From: Methylobacterium fujisawaense | Lineage (GTDB): Bacteria; Pseudomonadota; Alphaproteobacteria; Rhizobiales; Beijerinckiaceae | Direction: 5' to 3' | Assembly: GCF_014138435.1 (NCBI RefSeq) | Contig: NZ_JACJIM010000002.1 | Coordinates: forward strand, 186,001 to 250,000 | DNA: 64,000 nucleotides | Part shown: piece after piece, positions 53,050 through 60,840 of the stretch | How the letters are laid out: each line of letters starts with the position of its first letter | Numbering within the stretch: position 1 is the first letter of the stretch | Notes under the pieces: generated by a model | What the model was told of the DNA's origin: nothing | What the model saw: only the letters and a program-made list of their open reading frames with translations | The model's database searches: none | Translations under genes and position numbers: made by a program

Positions 53050-53742
53050 ATGAACGGACACGCTGCGGCACGACTTCCGGACGACCTGCGCGACGCCCTG
53101 GCGCGGACCCTTTACGATCACGACCGTCCGGCGGGCGAGGCGTGCGCGGGCTGGGAGGCCGCGGATTTCGAGAGCCGTCACCCGGGTCTGCGCGAGCGCT
53201 ATCGCCGCTCCGCCGACGCCCTTGCCGACGGCCCGCTCGCCGAATGGCTTCTGAGCCGCCTCGCCGACGAGGAAGAGTTGCGGGTGCTGCGTCGGCAGCG
53301 GATGTCGCCGGAGCGGGAGCGCGAGCTTCTGGAGGCCAACAACCGTCTTCTCGCGCGCGCTGAAACGGCCGAAGCGGCCCGGGAGGCGGCCGAGGGAGCG
53401 TTCGCCACGCTCCGCCGCGAGCGCGACGTCGCCCGGGAGGCGGAGGCGTTCTGGCAGCAATTCGCTTTCGATGCCGACGATCTCGCGACCCGCCGCCTCA
53501 TCGAGCAGACGGATGCGCGCGCCGAGGCCGAGCGCCGGGCCATCGCGGAACGGTGCCGCAGGGAGCGCGCGGAGGCGGCGTTGCGCCTGTTCGCCGACCG
53601 CGCCGACGTGATGCCGAAGGAAGGCTGGGCCTCGGAACTGGCCCAGGCCAATCGCGACATACCGCTCTGGTGGTTTCACGCGGCGCGCGTCGCCCTGGAC
53701 CCGCCGGATCTCTCCCGGCCAGCCGAAGACGGAGAGGGTTGA
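53050..53742 (+). CDS. coiled-coil hypothetical protein
   Basis: The protein has 230 residues from the ATG giving MNGHAAARLPDDLRDALART. Residues about 90-190 are almost only Ala, Glu and Arg heptads (RELLEANNRLLARAETAEAAREAAEG..., ARAEAERRAIAERCRRERAEAALR), a long coiled coil. The ends are globular, and the last part has WWFHAARVAL. No function can be given. It converges with the 92-residue gene, 5 bp apart. Confidence 0.6.
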   Translation: MNGHAAARLPDDLRDALARTLYDHDRPAGEACAGWEAADFESRHPGLRERYRRSADALADGPLAEWLLSRLADEEELRVLRRQRMSPERERELLEANNRLLARAETAEAAREAAEGAFATLRRERDVAREAEAFWQQFAFDADDLATRRLIEQTDARAEAERRAIAERCRRERAEAALRLFADRADVMPKEGWASELAQANRDIPLWWFHAARVALDPPDLSRPAEDGEG

Positions 53743-53747
53743 GACCC

Positions 53748-54026
53748 TCAGGCGGCGGCGGACTGCTTGGCGGACTGGTCTCGGAACAGCGCCGTGCATC
53801 CGGAACCGCGGTGCATGCTCAGGATCGACGCGCGGTCGATCTCCGGGTGCGACTTGAGCACGTTCTGGACGCAGGCCAGGACACGCTCGTACTGCGCGGC
53901 ATCGTAGTTCGGCTCGAGCGGACTGACCGCGATGTAGGTCTCCACGACGAGGACGCGCTCGGCGCGGTCTCGGGCGACGTCGACGGCGATCCAGGAGGAT
54001 TTGATCAGGCTGGTGCTGGCGAGCAT
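53748..54026 (-). CDS. hypothetical protein
   Basis: The protein has 92 residues, soluble, with a Val/Ala-rich start (MLASTSLIKSSWIAVDVARDRAERVLVVETY) and two Cys (LACVQN, SGCTAL). A conserved-looking fold but no family recognised. A CGAGGAACG region upstream gives a weak ribosome binding site. Confidence 0.55.
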   Translation of the reverse strand: MLASTSLIKSSWIAVDVARDRAERVLVVETYIAVSPLEPNYDAAQYERVLACVQNVLKSHPEIDRASILSMHRGSGCTALFRDQSAKQSAAA

Positions 54027-54242
54027 GGGCGTTCCTCGTGCAGCGTTGCGACTTTAATCCCGCGGCGGCGGGCCAATTTTGGCGAAATCATGGACCGCCC
54101 GGCCGCGAATGCCAAGGGGCGCTCCCACTTGGTCCGAGGCTGCAAGCTGTCTGTTGAGCGCCGCGTCTGGCCGGCTTACGCTTCGTCACGGGCCGCCATA
54201 GGCCCGATCCACAATCGGCACTCGCATCCGGCGAATGGCATG

Positions 54243-54252
54243 TGGTATACAA
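54243..54252. promoter_or_regulatory. candidate GntR/FCD-type operator upstream of frc
   Basis: TGGTATACAA fits T-N-G-T-A-T-A-C-N-A, the dyad core used by many FadR-subfamily GntR regulators. A GntR/FCD regulator gene closes the same cluster at 59472-60164. It is the only clear GTATAC core I saw near these genes; a link is inferred. Confidence 0.4.
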
Positions 54253-54286
54253 ATTCGAGGACTCGTCACCCAGGGTCCGAGTGACG

Positions 54287-54298
54287 GTGTCGCGACAC
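54287..54298. promoter_or_regulatory. 12-bp perfect palindrome in the frc leader
   Basis: GTGTCGCGACAC is self-complementary over all 12 bases and directly follows the right arm of a neighbouring hairpin (GTGACG). It could be a second protein-binding site or part of an RNA structure. Confidence 0.4.
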
Positions 54299-54330
54299 GA
54301 CGAGACCGCGCATTGGGAGGGATAGCAGAC

Positions 54331-54426
54331 ATGATCCGTTCGAGGATGAGAGGTCCCTGCCCCGGCGTCGCGCGTTGCCCGTCACCGACCCGTGCAGGCA
54401 GCTTGCCGGCATTCCGCGCGGCCTGA
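54331..54426 (+). CDS. possible 31-residue leader ORF before frc
   Basis: The ATG is 10 bases after GGGAGG, a stronger ribosome site than the one before frc. The 31-residue product ([17 protein letters not shown]...) is Arg/Pro-rich and unlike any protein I know. It ends 47 bp before the frc ATG. It may be a regulatory leader or chance. Confidence 0.25.
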   Translation: MIRSRMRGPCPGVARCPSPTRAGSLPAFRAA

Positions 54427-54473
54427 GCCGCCCTCCGACATTCCCGAATCCGACTCCAGCTCCGAGACCGATC

Positions 54474-55751
54474 ATGACCAAGGCCCTCGAAGGCGTCCGC
54501 ATCCTGGACTTCACCCACGTTCAATCCGGCCCGACCTGCACGCAGCTCCTGGCTTGGTTCGGTGCAGACGTCATCAAGGTGGAACGGCCGGGTGTCGGCG
54601 ACGCCACGCGTCAGCAGCTTCAGGACATTCCTGACGTGGACAGCCTCTATTTCACGATGCTGAACCACAACAAGCGCTCGATCACGCTGGATTCGAAGAA
54701 TCCGAAGGGCAAGGAGGTCCTCTGGCGCCTCATCAAGGAATGCGACGTCCTGGTCGAGAACTTCGCACCCGGCGCGCTCGCCCGCATGGGCCTCACCTGG
54801 GAGAAGATCCACGAGGCCAACCCGCGCATGATCCTGGCCTCCGTGAAGGGCTTCGGTCCCGGCCGCTACGAGGACTGCAAAGTCTACGAGAACGTCGCGC
54901 AATGCGCCGGCGGCTCGGCCTCGACCACGGGTTTCCGGGACGGTATCCCGATGGTGACGGGTGCGCAGATCGGTGATTCCGGAACGGGTCTGCACCTCGC
55001 GCTCGGCATCGTCACGGCGCTGTATCACCGGACCCAGAGCGGCCTCGGCCAGAAGGTCGACTGCGCGATGCAGGACGGCGTGCTCAACCTGTGCCGGGTG
55101 AAGCTGCGCGATCAGCAGAGGCTCGAGCACGGGCCGCTGAAGGAATACAGCCAGTTCGGTGAAGGCATCCCGTTCGGCGAGGCGACCCCGCGCGCCGGCA
55201 ACGATTCCGGCGGCGGTCAGCCGGGCCGCATCCTGCGCTGCAGGGGCTGGGAGCAGGATCCGAACGCCTACATCTACGTGATCACCCAGGCCGCCGTGTG
55301 GGAGCCGATCTGCGACATCATCGGCGAGCCGAGCTGGAAGACCGACCCGAACTACGCCACGCCGAAGGCCCGACTGCCGCATCTCAACGAGATCTTCACG
55401 CGGATCGAGGCGTGGACGATGAAGGTGTCCAAGTTCGAGGTGATGGACACGCTGAACAAGTACGACATCCCCTGCGGCCCGATCCTGTCCATGAAGGAGA
55501 TCGCCGAGGACGAGTCGCTGCGGAAGACCGGCACGATCGTGGAGGTCGACCATCCGACGCGCGGCAAGTACCTGACGGTGGGCAATCCCATCAAGCTGTC
55601 GGCGAGCCCGAGCGACGTGAAGCGCTCCCCGCTGCTCGGTGAGCATACCGAGGAGATCCTGCGCAGCGTGCTGGGCTATTCCGAGGCCGAGGTCGGTGAA
55701 ATCTCCGAGTCCGGCGCGATCGGCGTCGTTCAGAAGATCGCCGCAGAGTGA
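54474..55751 (+). CDS. frc: formyl-CoA:oxalate CoA-transferase
   Basis: From the ATG giving [20 protein letters not shown] the protein has 425 residues and follows E. coli Frc almost throughout by recall. Catalytic Asp168 is in [31 protein letters not shown] and the [10 protein letters not shown] glycine loop (about 240-250) are present. It is a class III CoA-transferase that moves CoA from formyl-CoA to oxalate, giving formate and oxalyl-CoA, a dimer of interlocked rings. No oxalyl-CoA decarboxylase (oxc) is in the window. The next gene, 182 bp on, is a formyltransferase-like protein. Confidence 0.92.
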   Translation: MTKALEGVRILDFTHVQSGPTCTQLLAWFGADVIKVERPGVGDATRQQLQDIPDVDSLYFTMLNHNKRSITLDSKNPKGKEVLWRLIKECDVLVENFAPGALARMGLTWEKIHEANPRMILASVKGFGPGRYEDCKVYENVAQCAGGSASTTGFRDGIPMVTGAQIGDSGTGLHLALGIVTALYHRTQSGLGQKVDCAMQDGVLNLCRVKLRDQQRLEHGPLKEYSQFGEGIPFGEATPRAGNDSGGGQPGRILRCRGWEQDPNAYIYVITQAAVWEPICDIIGEPSWKTDPNYATPKARLPHLNEIFTRIEAWTMKVSKFEVMDTLNKYDIPCGPILSMKEIAEDESLRKTGTIVEVDHPTRGKYLTVGNPIKLSASPSDVKRSPLLGEHTEEILRSVLGYSEAEVGEISESGAIGVVQKIAAE

Positions 55752-55933
55752 GCGGCGTGCGGCGATCCCGGGCTCCGGCCTGGGTTCGCCGCCGTCGTGT
55801 CCGGGGCCGCACCGTCCCGGACTTCGGATGACGCCGTCCGACCAACGGGGCACGACCGCTCGCCGCCGCGCCCCGCGCTCCGACCGTCCCTTTCCCGGGC
55901 CGCCATGGGCCCGGTCGAAGCCCAGGAGATTGC

Positions 55934-56866
55934 ATGCGCATCGCCTTCATCGGCCAACAGGATTTCGGCAAGGCGGTCCTGGAGGCGTTCCTCAAGCGAG
56001 GCGATGAGGTCGCCGCGGTGTTCTGCGCGCCCGAGAAGCCCGGCGCCAAGCCGGACGTCCTCAAGACCGCGGCGGTCGAGAAGGGGTTGACCGTCTTCCA
56101 GTTCCCCAGCCTGAAGAGTCCCGAGGCCGAGGCCGCGATGCGCGGGCTCGATGCCGACATCGGCATCATGGCCTACGTGCTGCAATTCGCGCCCCAGAGC
56201 TTCGTCAATATCCCGAAGCACGGCACCATCCAGTATCATCCGAGCCTGCTGCCGCGGTATCGCGGCCCGTCCTCGATCAACTGGCCGATCGCCCGCGGCG
56301 AGCTGCAGACCGGCCTTACGATCTTCCGGCCCACCGACGGGCTCGATGAAGGGCCGGTGATCCTGCAGAAGACCTGCCCGATCGGCGCCGATGCGACGCT
56401 GGGCGACGTCTACTTCGACAACCTGTTCCCGATGGGCGTCGAGGCGATGCTCGAGGCGGCCGATCTCGTCGTTGCGGGAGAGCATGTCGAGATTGACCAG
56501 GATGAGGATGCCGCCAGCTACGAGGGCTGGTTCCGGGGGGCGGAGGCGGAGATCCACTGGTCCGCTCATGCCGAGCAGATCTACAACCTGATCCGCGCGG
56601 CCAATCCGGCGCCGGGCGCCTGGACGACGCTCGACGGCAAGAAGCTCCAGATCTTCGATTCGACCCTGCATCGGGTCCGTAAGCTCGCCGATGTCGTGGG
56701 CAAGCCCGGCGAGGTGATCGCCATCGACGACGCGGGGTTCAGCGTCTGCGCGCAGGGCGGCCGGATCGAGATTCGCAAGGTCAAGGCGGAGGGCGGCAAG
56801 AAGATCGCGGCCGCTGCATTCGCCCAGGAGGTCGGGCTGGCGGTCGGGCAGGTGCTCGGGCGATAG
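55934..56866 (+). CDS. stand-alone 10-formyltetrahydrofolate hydrolase-like protein (FDH N-terminal domain type)
   Basis: AGGAG 6 bases before the ATG supports this start; product 310 residues. It resembles the hydrolase domain of 10-formyltetrahydrofolate dehydrogenase along its full length: RIAFIGQQDFG start, YHPSLLPRYRGPSSINWPI, and TDGLDEGPVILQ. Catalytic His102 and Asp138 are 36 residues apart, as in FDH (His106, Asp142). The third position, Asn in tRNA formyltransferases and Ile in FDH, is Gln100. A C-terminal FMT_C-like domain ends it. Likely substrate is 10-formyl-THF, giving formate and THF, or formyl transfer to another acceptor. No aldehyde-dehydrogenase half is fused. Confidence 0.75.
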   Translation: MRIAFIGQQDFGKAVLEAFLKRGDEVAAVFCAPEKPGAKPDVLKTAAVEKGLTVFQFPSLKSPEAEAAMRGLDADIGIMAYVLQFAPQSFVNIPKHGTIQYHPSLLPRYRGPSSINWPIARGELQTGLTIFRPTDGLDEGPVILQKTCPIGADATLGDVYFDNLFPMGVEAMLEAADLVVAGEHVEIDQDEDAASYEGWFRGAEAEIHWSAHAEQIYNLIRAANPAPGAWTTLDGKKLQIFDSTLHRVRKLADVVGKPGEVIAIDDAGFSVCAQGGRIEIRKVKAEGGKKIAAAAFAQEVGLAVGQVLGR

Positions 56867-56941
56867 GATGCCCGCGCCGGCGGTGGAGCGCATCCGACCT
56901 TAGACGGCGCGGCGCCCGACCGATCCCGCGGGGCCTCTCGG

Positions 56942-57613
56942 CTACGCGGTCGTTGAGCCTGTGCTCCCCGCCGCATTCAGCCCATAGCCGCGAAAGCGCT
57001 CGACGGTGATGCCGATCTCTTCGTCGGACAGGACGATCGGCGTCCCGATCTGCCGCGCGACGGCGTATTGCTGGCAGAGGGTCTCCAGCTCGACGGCGAG
57101 CCAGAGGGCCTTCTCCAGATCGGTGCCGGCCGCGATCATGCCGTGGTTGGCGAGGAGGCAGACGTTGCGATCGGCCAGCGCCGTCAGGGCCAGGTCCGAG
57201 AGTTCAGCGGTGCCATAGGGCGCATACGGCGCGCAGCGCACGCTCGGGCCTCCGAAGGCGGCGATCATGTAATGGATCGCCGGTATCGCCTGACCGCACA
57301 TGGCGAAAGCGGTGCAGTAGACCGGATGTGCGTGGACCACCGCACCGAATTCCGGACGGGACACCAGAATGTCCCGATGGAAGCGCCATTCCGAAGAGGG
57401 CTTCTGATCCGGCGGGTGGGTGCCGTCGAATGCCATCGGGACCACATCGTCCGGTCCCGTCCTGTCGGTGGGCATGCCGGAGGGTGTGATCAGGAGCCCA
57501 TCGCGGAACCGCACCGAGACGTTCCCCGACGTCCCGCGGTTCAGCCCCTGGGCGTCGAGCGCCCGTGCCGCCGCCACGACGCTCTCCCGCGCGATCCGCT
57601 CGTCCCTATCCAT
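56942..57613 (-). CDS. class II aldolase, L-fuculose-phosphate-aldolase-like
   Basis: The protein has 223 residues. It tracks E. coli FucA: GLNRGTSGNVSVR, LITPSGMP, PSSEWRFH and VVHAHPVY. Zinc ligands His94, His96 and His157 and the catalytic Glu75 are all present. FucA cleaves fuculose-1-phosphate to dihydroxyacetone phosphate and lactaldehyde; the family also includes decarboxylating and 3-oxo-tetronate phosphate enzymes. Its place next to an oxalate carrier suggests a two- or three-carbon hydroxy-acid or aldehyde substrate rather than fucose. Confidence 0.85.
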   Translation of the reverse strand: MDRDERIARESVVAAARALDAQGLNRGTSGNVSVRFRDGLLITPSGMPTDRTGPDDVVPMAFDGTHPPDQKPSSEWRFHRDILVSRPEFGAVVHAHPVYCTAFAMCGQAIPAIHYMIAAFGGPSVRCAPYAPYGTAELSDLALTALADRNVCLLANHGMIAAGTDLEKALWLAVELETLCQQYAVARQIGTPIVLSDEEIGITVERFRGYGLNAAGSTGSTTA

Positions 57614-57654
57614 ACCCGATCTCCGGAAAGTCCGGTCCCCGGTATGCAGGAAGC

Positions 57655-57678
57655 CCGGCGCCGTAAAGACGGCGCCGG
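57655..57678. terminator. 10-bp hairpin between the OxlT-like and aldolase genes
   Basis: CCGGCGCCGT (57655-57664) and ACGGCGCCGG (57669-57678) pair exactly around a 4-base loop, in the 100-bp gap between two same-strand genes. No T run follows on either strand. It may attenuate read-through into the aldolase gene or protect the 3' end of the carrier mRNA. Confidence 0.5.
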
Positions 57679-57713
57679 ACTCATTCTCGTCGGTTCGTGT
57701 CGCCTGGACCGCG

Positions 57714-58997
57714 CTACTGGGCCAGGACCGGCGCGAGGCTCGCCTCGGGCTTCTTGGTATAGGCGGCCCGCATCGGCTTCAGGACGAAGAGCGCCAGCAG
57801 AGCCGCGACGATGTTGAGGGCCGCTGCCGCCAGGAACACCGCGTGCCAGCTCCCGGTCATGGTCGTGAGCACGCTGGTATAGGGGACGATCAGCGCCGCC
57901 GTGCCCTTGGCCGTATAGAGCAGGCCGGCATTGGTGGCGGCGTATTTCGACCCGAACGTGTCTCCGCAGGTCGCCGGGAACAGGGAGTAGATCTCACCCC
58001 AGGCAAAGAACACGAGACCGGTCAGAAGCACGAAGGCGATCGGGTTCTGGCCGAACTGGCTGAGCGCGTAGATGCCCAGGCCTTCGATCGCGAAGGACAG
58101 GAACATCGTGTTCTCGCGGCCGATATGGTCGGAGACCCAGCCGAAGAACGGACGCGTCACGCCGTTGAGCACCCGGTCGAGCGTGGCCGCGAAGGTCAGC
58201 GCCGGCAGCGTGATCCCGAGCAGCGAGACCGGAACGTCGGCGATCTTGAAGTCCTTGGCGATCGGGCCGAGCTGCGCGGTCGCCATCAGGCCGCCGGCCG
58301 CCATCATGACGAACATCGCGTACATGACCCAGAAGATCGGCGTGCGGACCATCTCGGAGGGCTTGTAGTCGCGCTTCGACTGGCTGACCCGGGCGATCTC
58401 CGGAACCTGCCCCTTCGCGGGCGACCGCAGGAACAGGGCGATGAGCATCACGATGACGCCCTGCCCGATACCGAAGTAGAAGAACGCCGCCTCGTAGCCC
58501 TGCGACTTGATCATGGCCTGGATCGGCACGACGGTCAGGGCCGAGCCCGCGCCGAAGCCCATCGCGGTGATGCCCGCGGCGAGGCCGCGTCGGTCGGGAA
58601 ACCACTTCAGCGAATTGCCGACGCAGGTTCCGTAGACCGCACCGGCGCCGGTGCCGCCGATCGCGGCCGCGATGTACAGCACGGTGAGCGAGTCGGCGTA
58701 GGAGTTGATCACCCAGGCGATGCCGCAGAGCAGGCCGCCGAACAGCGTGACGATCCGCGGGCCATACTTGTCGACAAACCAGCCCTCGATCGGGACCAGC
58801 CACGTCTCGGTGACGACGAACAGCGTGAACGCCACCTGGATCGCCGCGCGATCCCAGCCGTGCCGCTCCTGCATCGGGTTCACGAAGAAGGTCCAACCGT
58901 ACTGCATGTTGGCGATCATGCACATGCAGACGACGCCGAAGGCGAGTTGCAGCCAGCGGCCACGCCCCGCCGGTTTGACGATCTCGGACATACTCAT
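57714..58997 (-). CDS. oxalate/formate antiporter-like MFS transporter
   Basis: The protein has 427 residues and 12 helices; its ATG follows AAGGAGGG. It resembles Oxalobacter OxlT over its length: CMIANMQYGWTFFVNP, FVDKYGPRI, WFPDRRGLAAGITAMGFG, MVRTPIFWVMY. The two basic residues that bind oxalate in OxlT are conserved as Arg282 (NGVTRPFFGW) and Lys364 (YTAKGTAAL). It therefore most likely carries oxalate, formate or a similar dicarboxylate. It precedes the aldolase gene and is divergent from the GntR gene. Confidence 0.88.
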   Translation of the reverse strand: MSMSEIVKPAGRGRWLQLAFGVVCMCMIANMQYGWTFFVNPMQERHGWDRAAIQVAFTLFVVTETWLVPIEGWFVDKYGPRIVTLFGGLLCGIAWVINSYADSLTVLYIAAAIGGTGAGAVYGTCVGNSLKWFPDRRGLAAGITAMGFGAGSALTVVPIQAMIKSQGYEAAFFYFGIGQGVIVMLIALFLRSPAKGQVPEIARVSQSKRDYKPSEMVRTPIFWVMYAMFVMMAAGGLMATAQLGPIAKDFKIADVPVSLLGITLPALTFAATLDRVLNGVTRPFFGWVSDHIGRENTMFLSFAIEGLGIYALSQFGQNPIAFVLLTGLVFFAWGEIYSLFPATCGDTFGSKYAATNAGLLYTAKGTAALIVPYTSVLTTMTGSWHAVFLAAAALNIVAALLALFVLKPMRAAYTKKPEASLAPVLAQ

Positions 58998-59471
58998 CCC
59001 TCCTTGGCAGTATTATTGTTGGGGTCTGTGCTCAGACCGGCTGTATGCCCTGCCGCGGCCCAGCTTGGCAGAACAAGATGACCGGGATTCTTCGAAAAAT
59101 TCTTGGCCCGCAGGCAAATAAAGTCTCAAGTACTCGAGCATCCGCATTGGACTCAGCAGCGCGGGACTGATGGTCGACGGTATGCCAGCAGGATGGTGCT
59201 GGTATCCCTCCGGGCTGTCAATCGAACCGGCATAAAAATACACGTTTCGGTGCTGGGATTAAAACAGATCGGCCGAACGTGCGGTCAAAACGGGGGATGG
59301 GGAGCCGCGCCTGCACAACTTCCGCGAGGCGAAAAGTCGGCAAAGGTCACAGGTCTGTGGGGCCGCCCCGCAATTGACTAGGATCTGGCCAAGGTTTGGG
59401 TTAGTCCGCTTGGGAGCGCACGACAGAGAATGCGTGCGAGACATCATACGTGTGAGCTGACTGGACGAGGG
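58998..59471. other. 474-bp divergent control region of the carrier and GntR genes
   Basis: Less GC-rich than its surroundings. It contains a TTCTTCGAAAAATTCTT stretch, adjacent AGTACT and CTCGAG palindromes, GGTATGCCAGC and TGGTATCC near-dyads, and TTGACT near 59374. No strict GTATAC dyad as found before frc. Short frames inside it have no recognisable product. Confidence 0.45.
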
Positions 59472-60164
59472 ATGTCGAATTCCGAACCGCTGAGCGTGAA
59501 GCCCATCGTCGCCAGCTCCAGTCTCCGGACCTTGGCCTACGAGGCGCTCAAGACAGCCATCACCAACATGGACATCTACGGACGTCCGGACGAGGTCCGC
59601 CTCGACGAGCGGAAGCTGTCGCAGGATCTCGGCGTCAGCCGGACGCCGGTGCGCGAGGCCCTGACGGTTCTGGAGCAGGAAGGCTTCGTCCGGTCCGAGG
59701 CCCGGCGCGGTGTCTTCGTGATCAAGAAGAACAAGCGCGAGATCGTCAGCATGATCCACGCCTGGACGGCGCTGGAAAGCATGGCGGCTCGCCTCGCCTG
59801 CACCCGCGCCACCGATGCCCAGCTTCGCGCCCTGCGCGAGTCCTTCCCGGAATTCTTCGAGGGACAGCCCTCAGAGCACATCGATGAGTACTCGGACGCG
59901 AACATCCGCTTCCATCAACGCATCATCGCTCTGGGACACTGCGATGCGATTGCCGATCTGACCAGTAATCTTCTGATGCATGTGCGGGGCATCCGCAGCA
60001 CGGCGCTCCGGCAGGGCGACCGGGCCGAGCGTTCGATCCGGGAGCACGTCGCCATCATATCGGCTCTGGAAGCGCGAGATGCCGACCTGGCCGAACGTCT
60101 CGTGCGCGAGCATGGCCTCGGGCTGGCTCAGCACGTCGACACCTACGGCGACTACCTGGACTGA
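59472..60164 (+). CDS. GntR family regulator with FCD ligand-binding domain
   Basis: I start at the ATG giving MSNSEPLSVKP (230 residues); an ATG 42 bp upstream is possible. N-terminal winged helix: LRTLAYEALKTAI ... LDERKLSQDLGVSRTPVREALTVLEQEGFV. The C-terminal FCD domain has the metal/ligand positions DANIRFHQRI, SIREHVAIISAL and VREHGLGLA, so it probably binds a carboxylate through a metal. Inferred to control the frc and carrier operons. Confidence 0.88.
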   Translation: MSNSEPLSVKPIVASSSLRTLAYEALKTAITNMDIYGRPDEVRLDERKLSQDLGVSRTPVREALTVLEQEGFVRSEARRGVFVIKKNKREIVSMIHAWTALESMAARLACTRATDAQLRALRESFPEFFEGQPSEHIDEYSDANIRFHQRIIALGHCDAIADLTSNLLMHVRGIRSTALRQGDRAERSIREHVAIISALEARDADLAERLVREHGLGLAQHVDTYGDYLD

Positions 60165-60578
60165 TCGGCGTCGAGACCGTCCCACAGGGTCCGTTTCGAC
60201 CGACAAAGCCTCGCCGACCGCTTTGCCGACCGCATCGGGAATCGTCGGCGAGGGCCGCACGGTCGTGCGCTTCGGCTGCGACAGCACCGACCGACCCGGT
60301 GGTCTGAACCCCGACCGAGTGCTGGTTACAAATTAAATCGCGCACAAGCGTTGCCGCACTGCAAAAATTTTGAAAGGCGCGAAGTCTCTGTGCGCCACTC
60401 TTAACTGCGAGCGTGGCGCATGCGATGTGCGGCTTCTGTGCGCAATGCGGTCGCATCTCCGCCTTCCATGCATAGGCGGCATGAACGGTATTCGTTATCT
60501 GGCATACCAGTTTGCGGGGCGGCATGACATCTCTCGCACCGCAACATATCGCGGTGCCCGGCCGCCCTGGAGAGTCCG
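60165..60578. ncRNA. structured intergenic region, possible leader RNA or sRNA
   Basis: The 414-bp gap holds two strong RNA-type dyads: TGCGCCAC/GTGGCGCA (60391-60398 with 60413-60420), and a nested pair with outer arms GGGCGGC/GCCGCCC (60517-60523, 60561-60567) and inner arms GCACCGC/GCGGTGC (60536-60542, 60551-60557). The outer right arm ends directly before the ribosome binding site of the 50-residue protein. A-T tracts occur around 60330-60375. Confidence 0.4.
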
Positions 60579-60731
60579 ATGATCGCCAGCTTCCTCGCCA
60601 TCTTTGTCGCTTTCGCCGTTTGCCAGGCGCTGCTGACCGTGAAGTTCGCCGACTTTCTGAGCTCCGAGCGCACGTCCGGTCGTTCGACCGTCGCACCGAC
60701 CGGCGACGTCGCCTCCGCCAAGCTGGCCTGA
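60579..60731 (+). CDS. 50-residue single-helix membrane protein
   Basis: The ATG lies 4 bases after GGAGAG. The product starts with a membrane helix (MIASFLAIFVAFAVCQALLTV, residues 1-21) and has a hydrophilic, Ser/Thr-rich tail (FADFLSSERTSGRSTVAP...). A nested hairpin abuts the ribosome binding site. No family recognised, but the start, helix and length are those of a genuine small protein. Confidence 0.6.
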   Translation: MIASFLAIFVAFAVCQALLTVKFADFLSSERTSGRSTVAPTGDVASAKLA

Positions 60732-60840
60732 CGCGATCCGTCGATGTTTCGGTGAGGGCGCCGAGCACGGTTAACGCTTTCCTCAAAACTTGCGCGTAGG
60801 GTAAATGGATCGTTGACCCTGCGGGCGAGGAGCGACCGCG

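Larger units (their letters stand above)
54027..54473. other. 447-bp control region upstream of frc
   Basis: This holds the promoter and leader of the frc operon and the promoter of the leftward 92-residue gene. Dyads: TGGTATACAA (54243-54252), CGTCAC/GTGACG (54264-54269 with 54281-54286, 11-base loop) and the perfect palindrome GTGTCGCGACAC (54287-54298). A 31-residue frame (54331-54426) lies between them and frc. Confidence 0.6.

Noticed and set aside
60370..60582. A 70-codon plus-strand frame in the structured intergenic region
   Set aside because: No ribosome binding site and an unlikely composition; the overlapping hairpins and the 50-residue ORF explain the region better.
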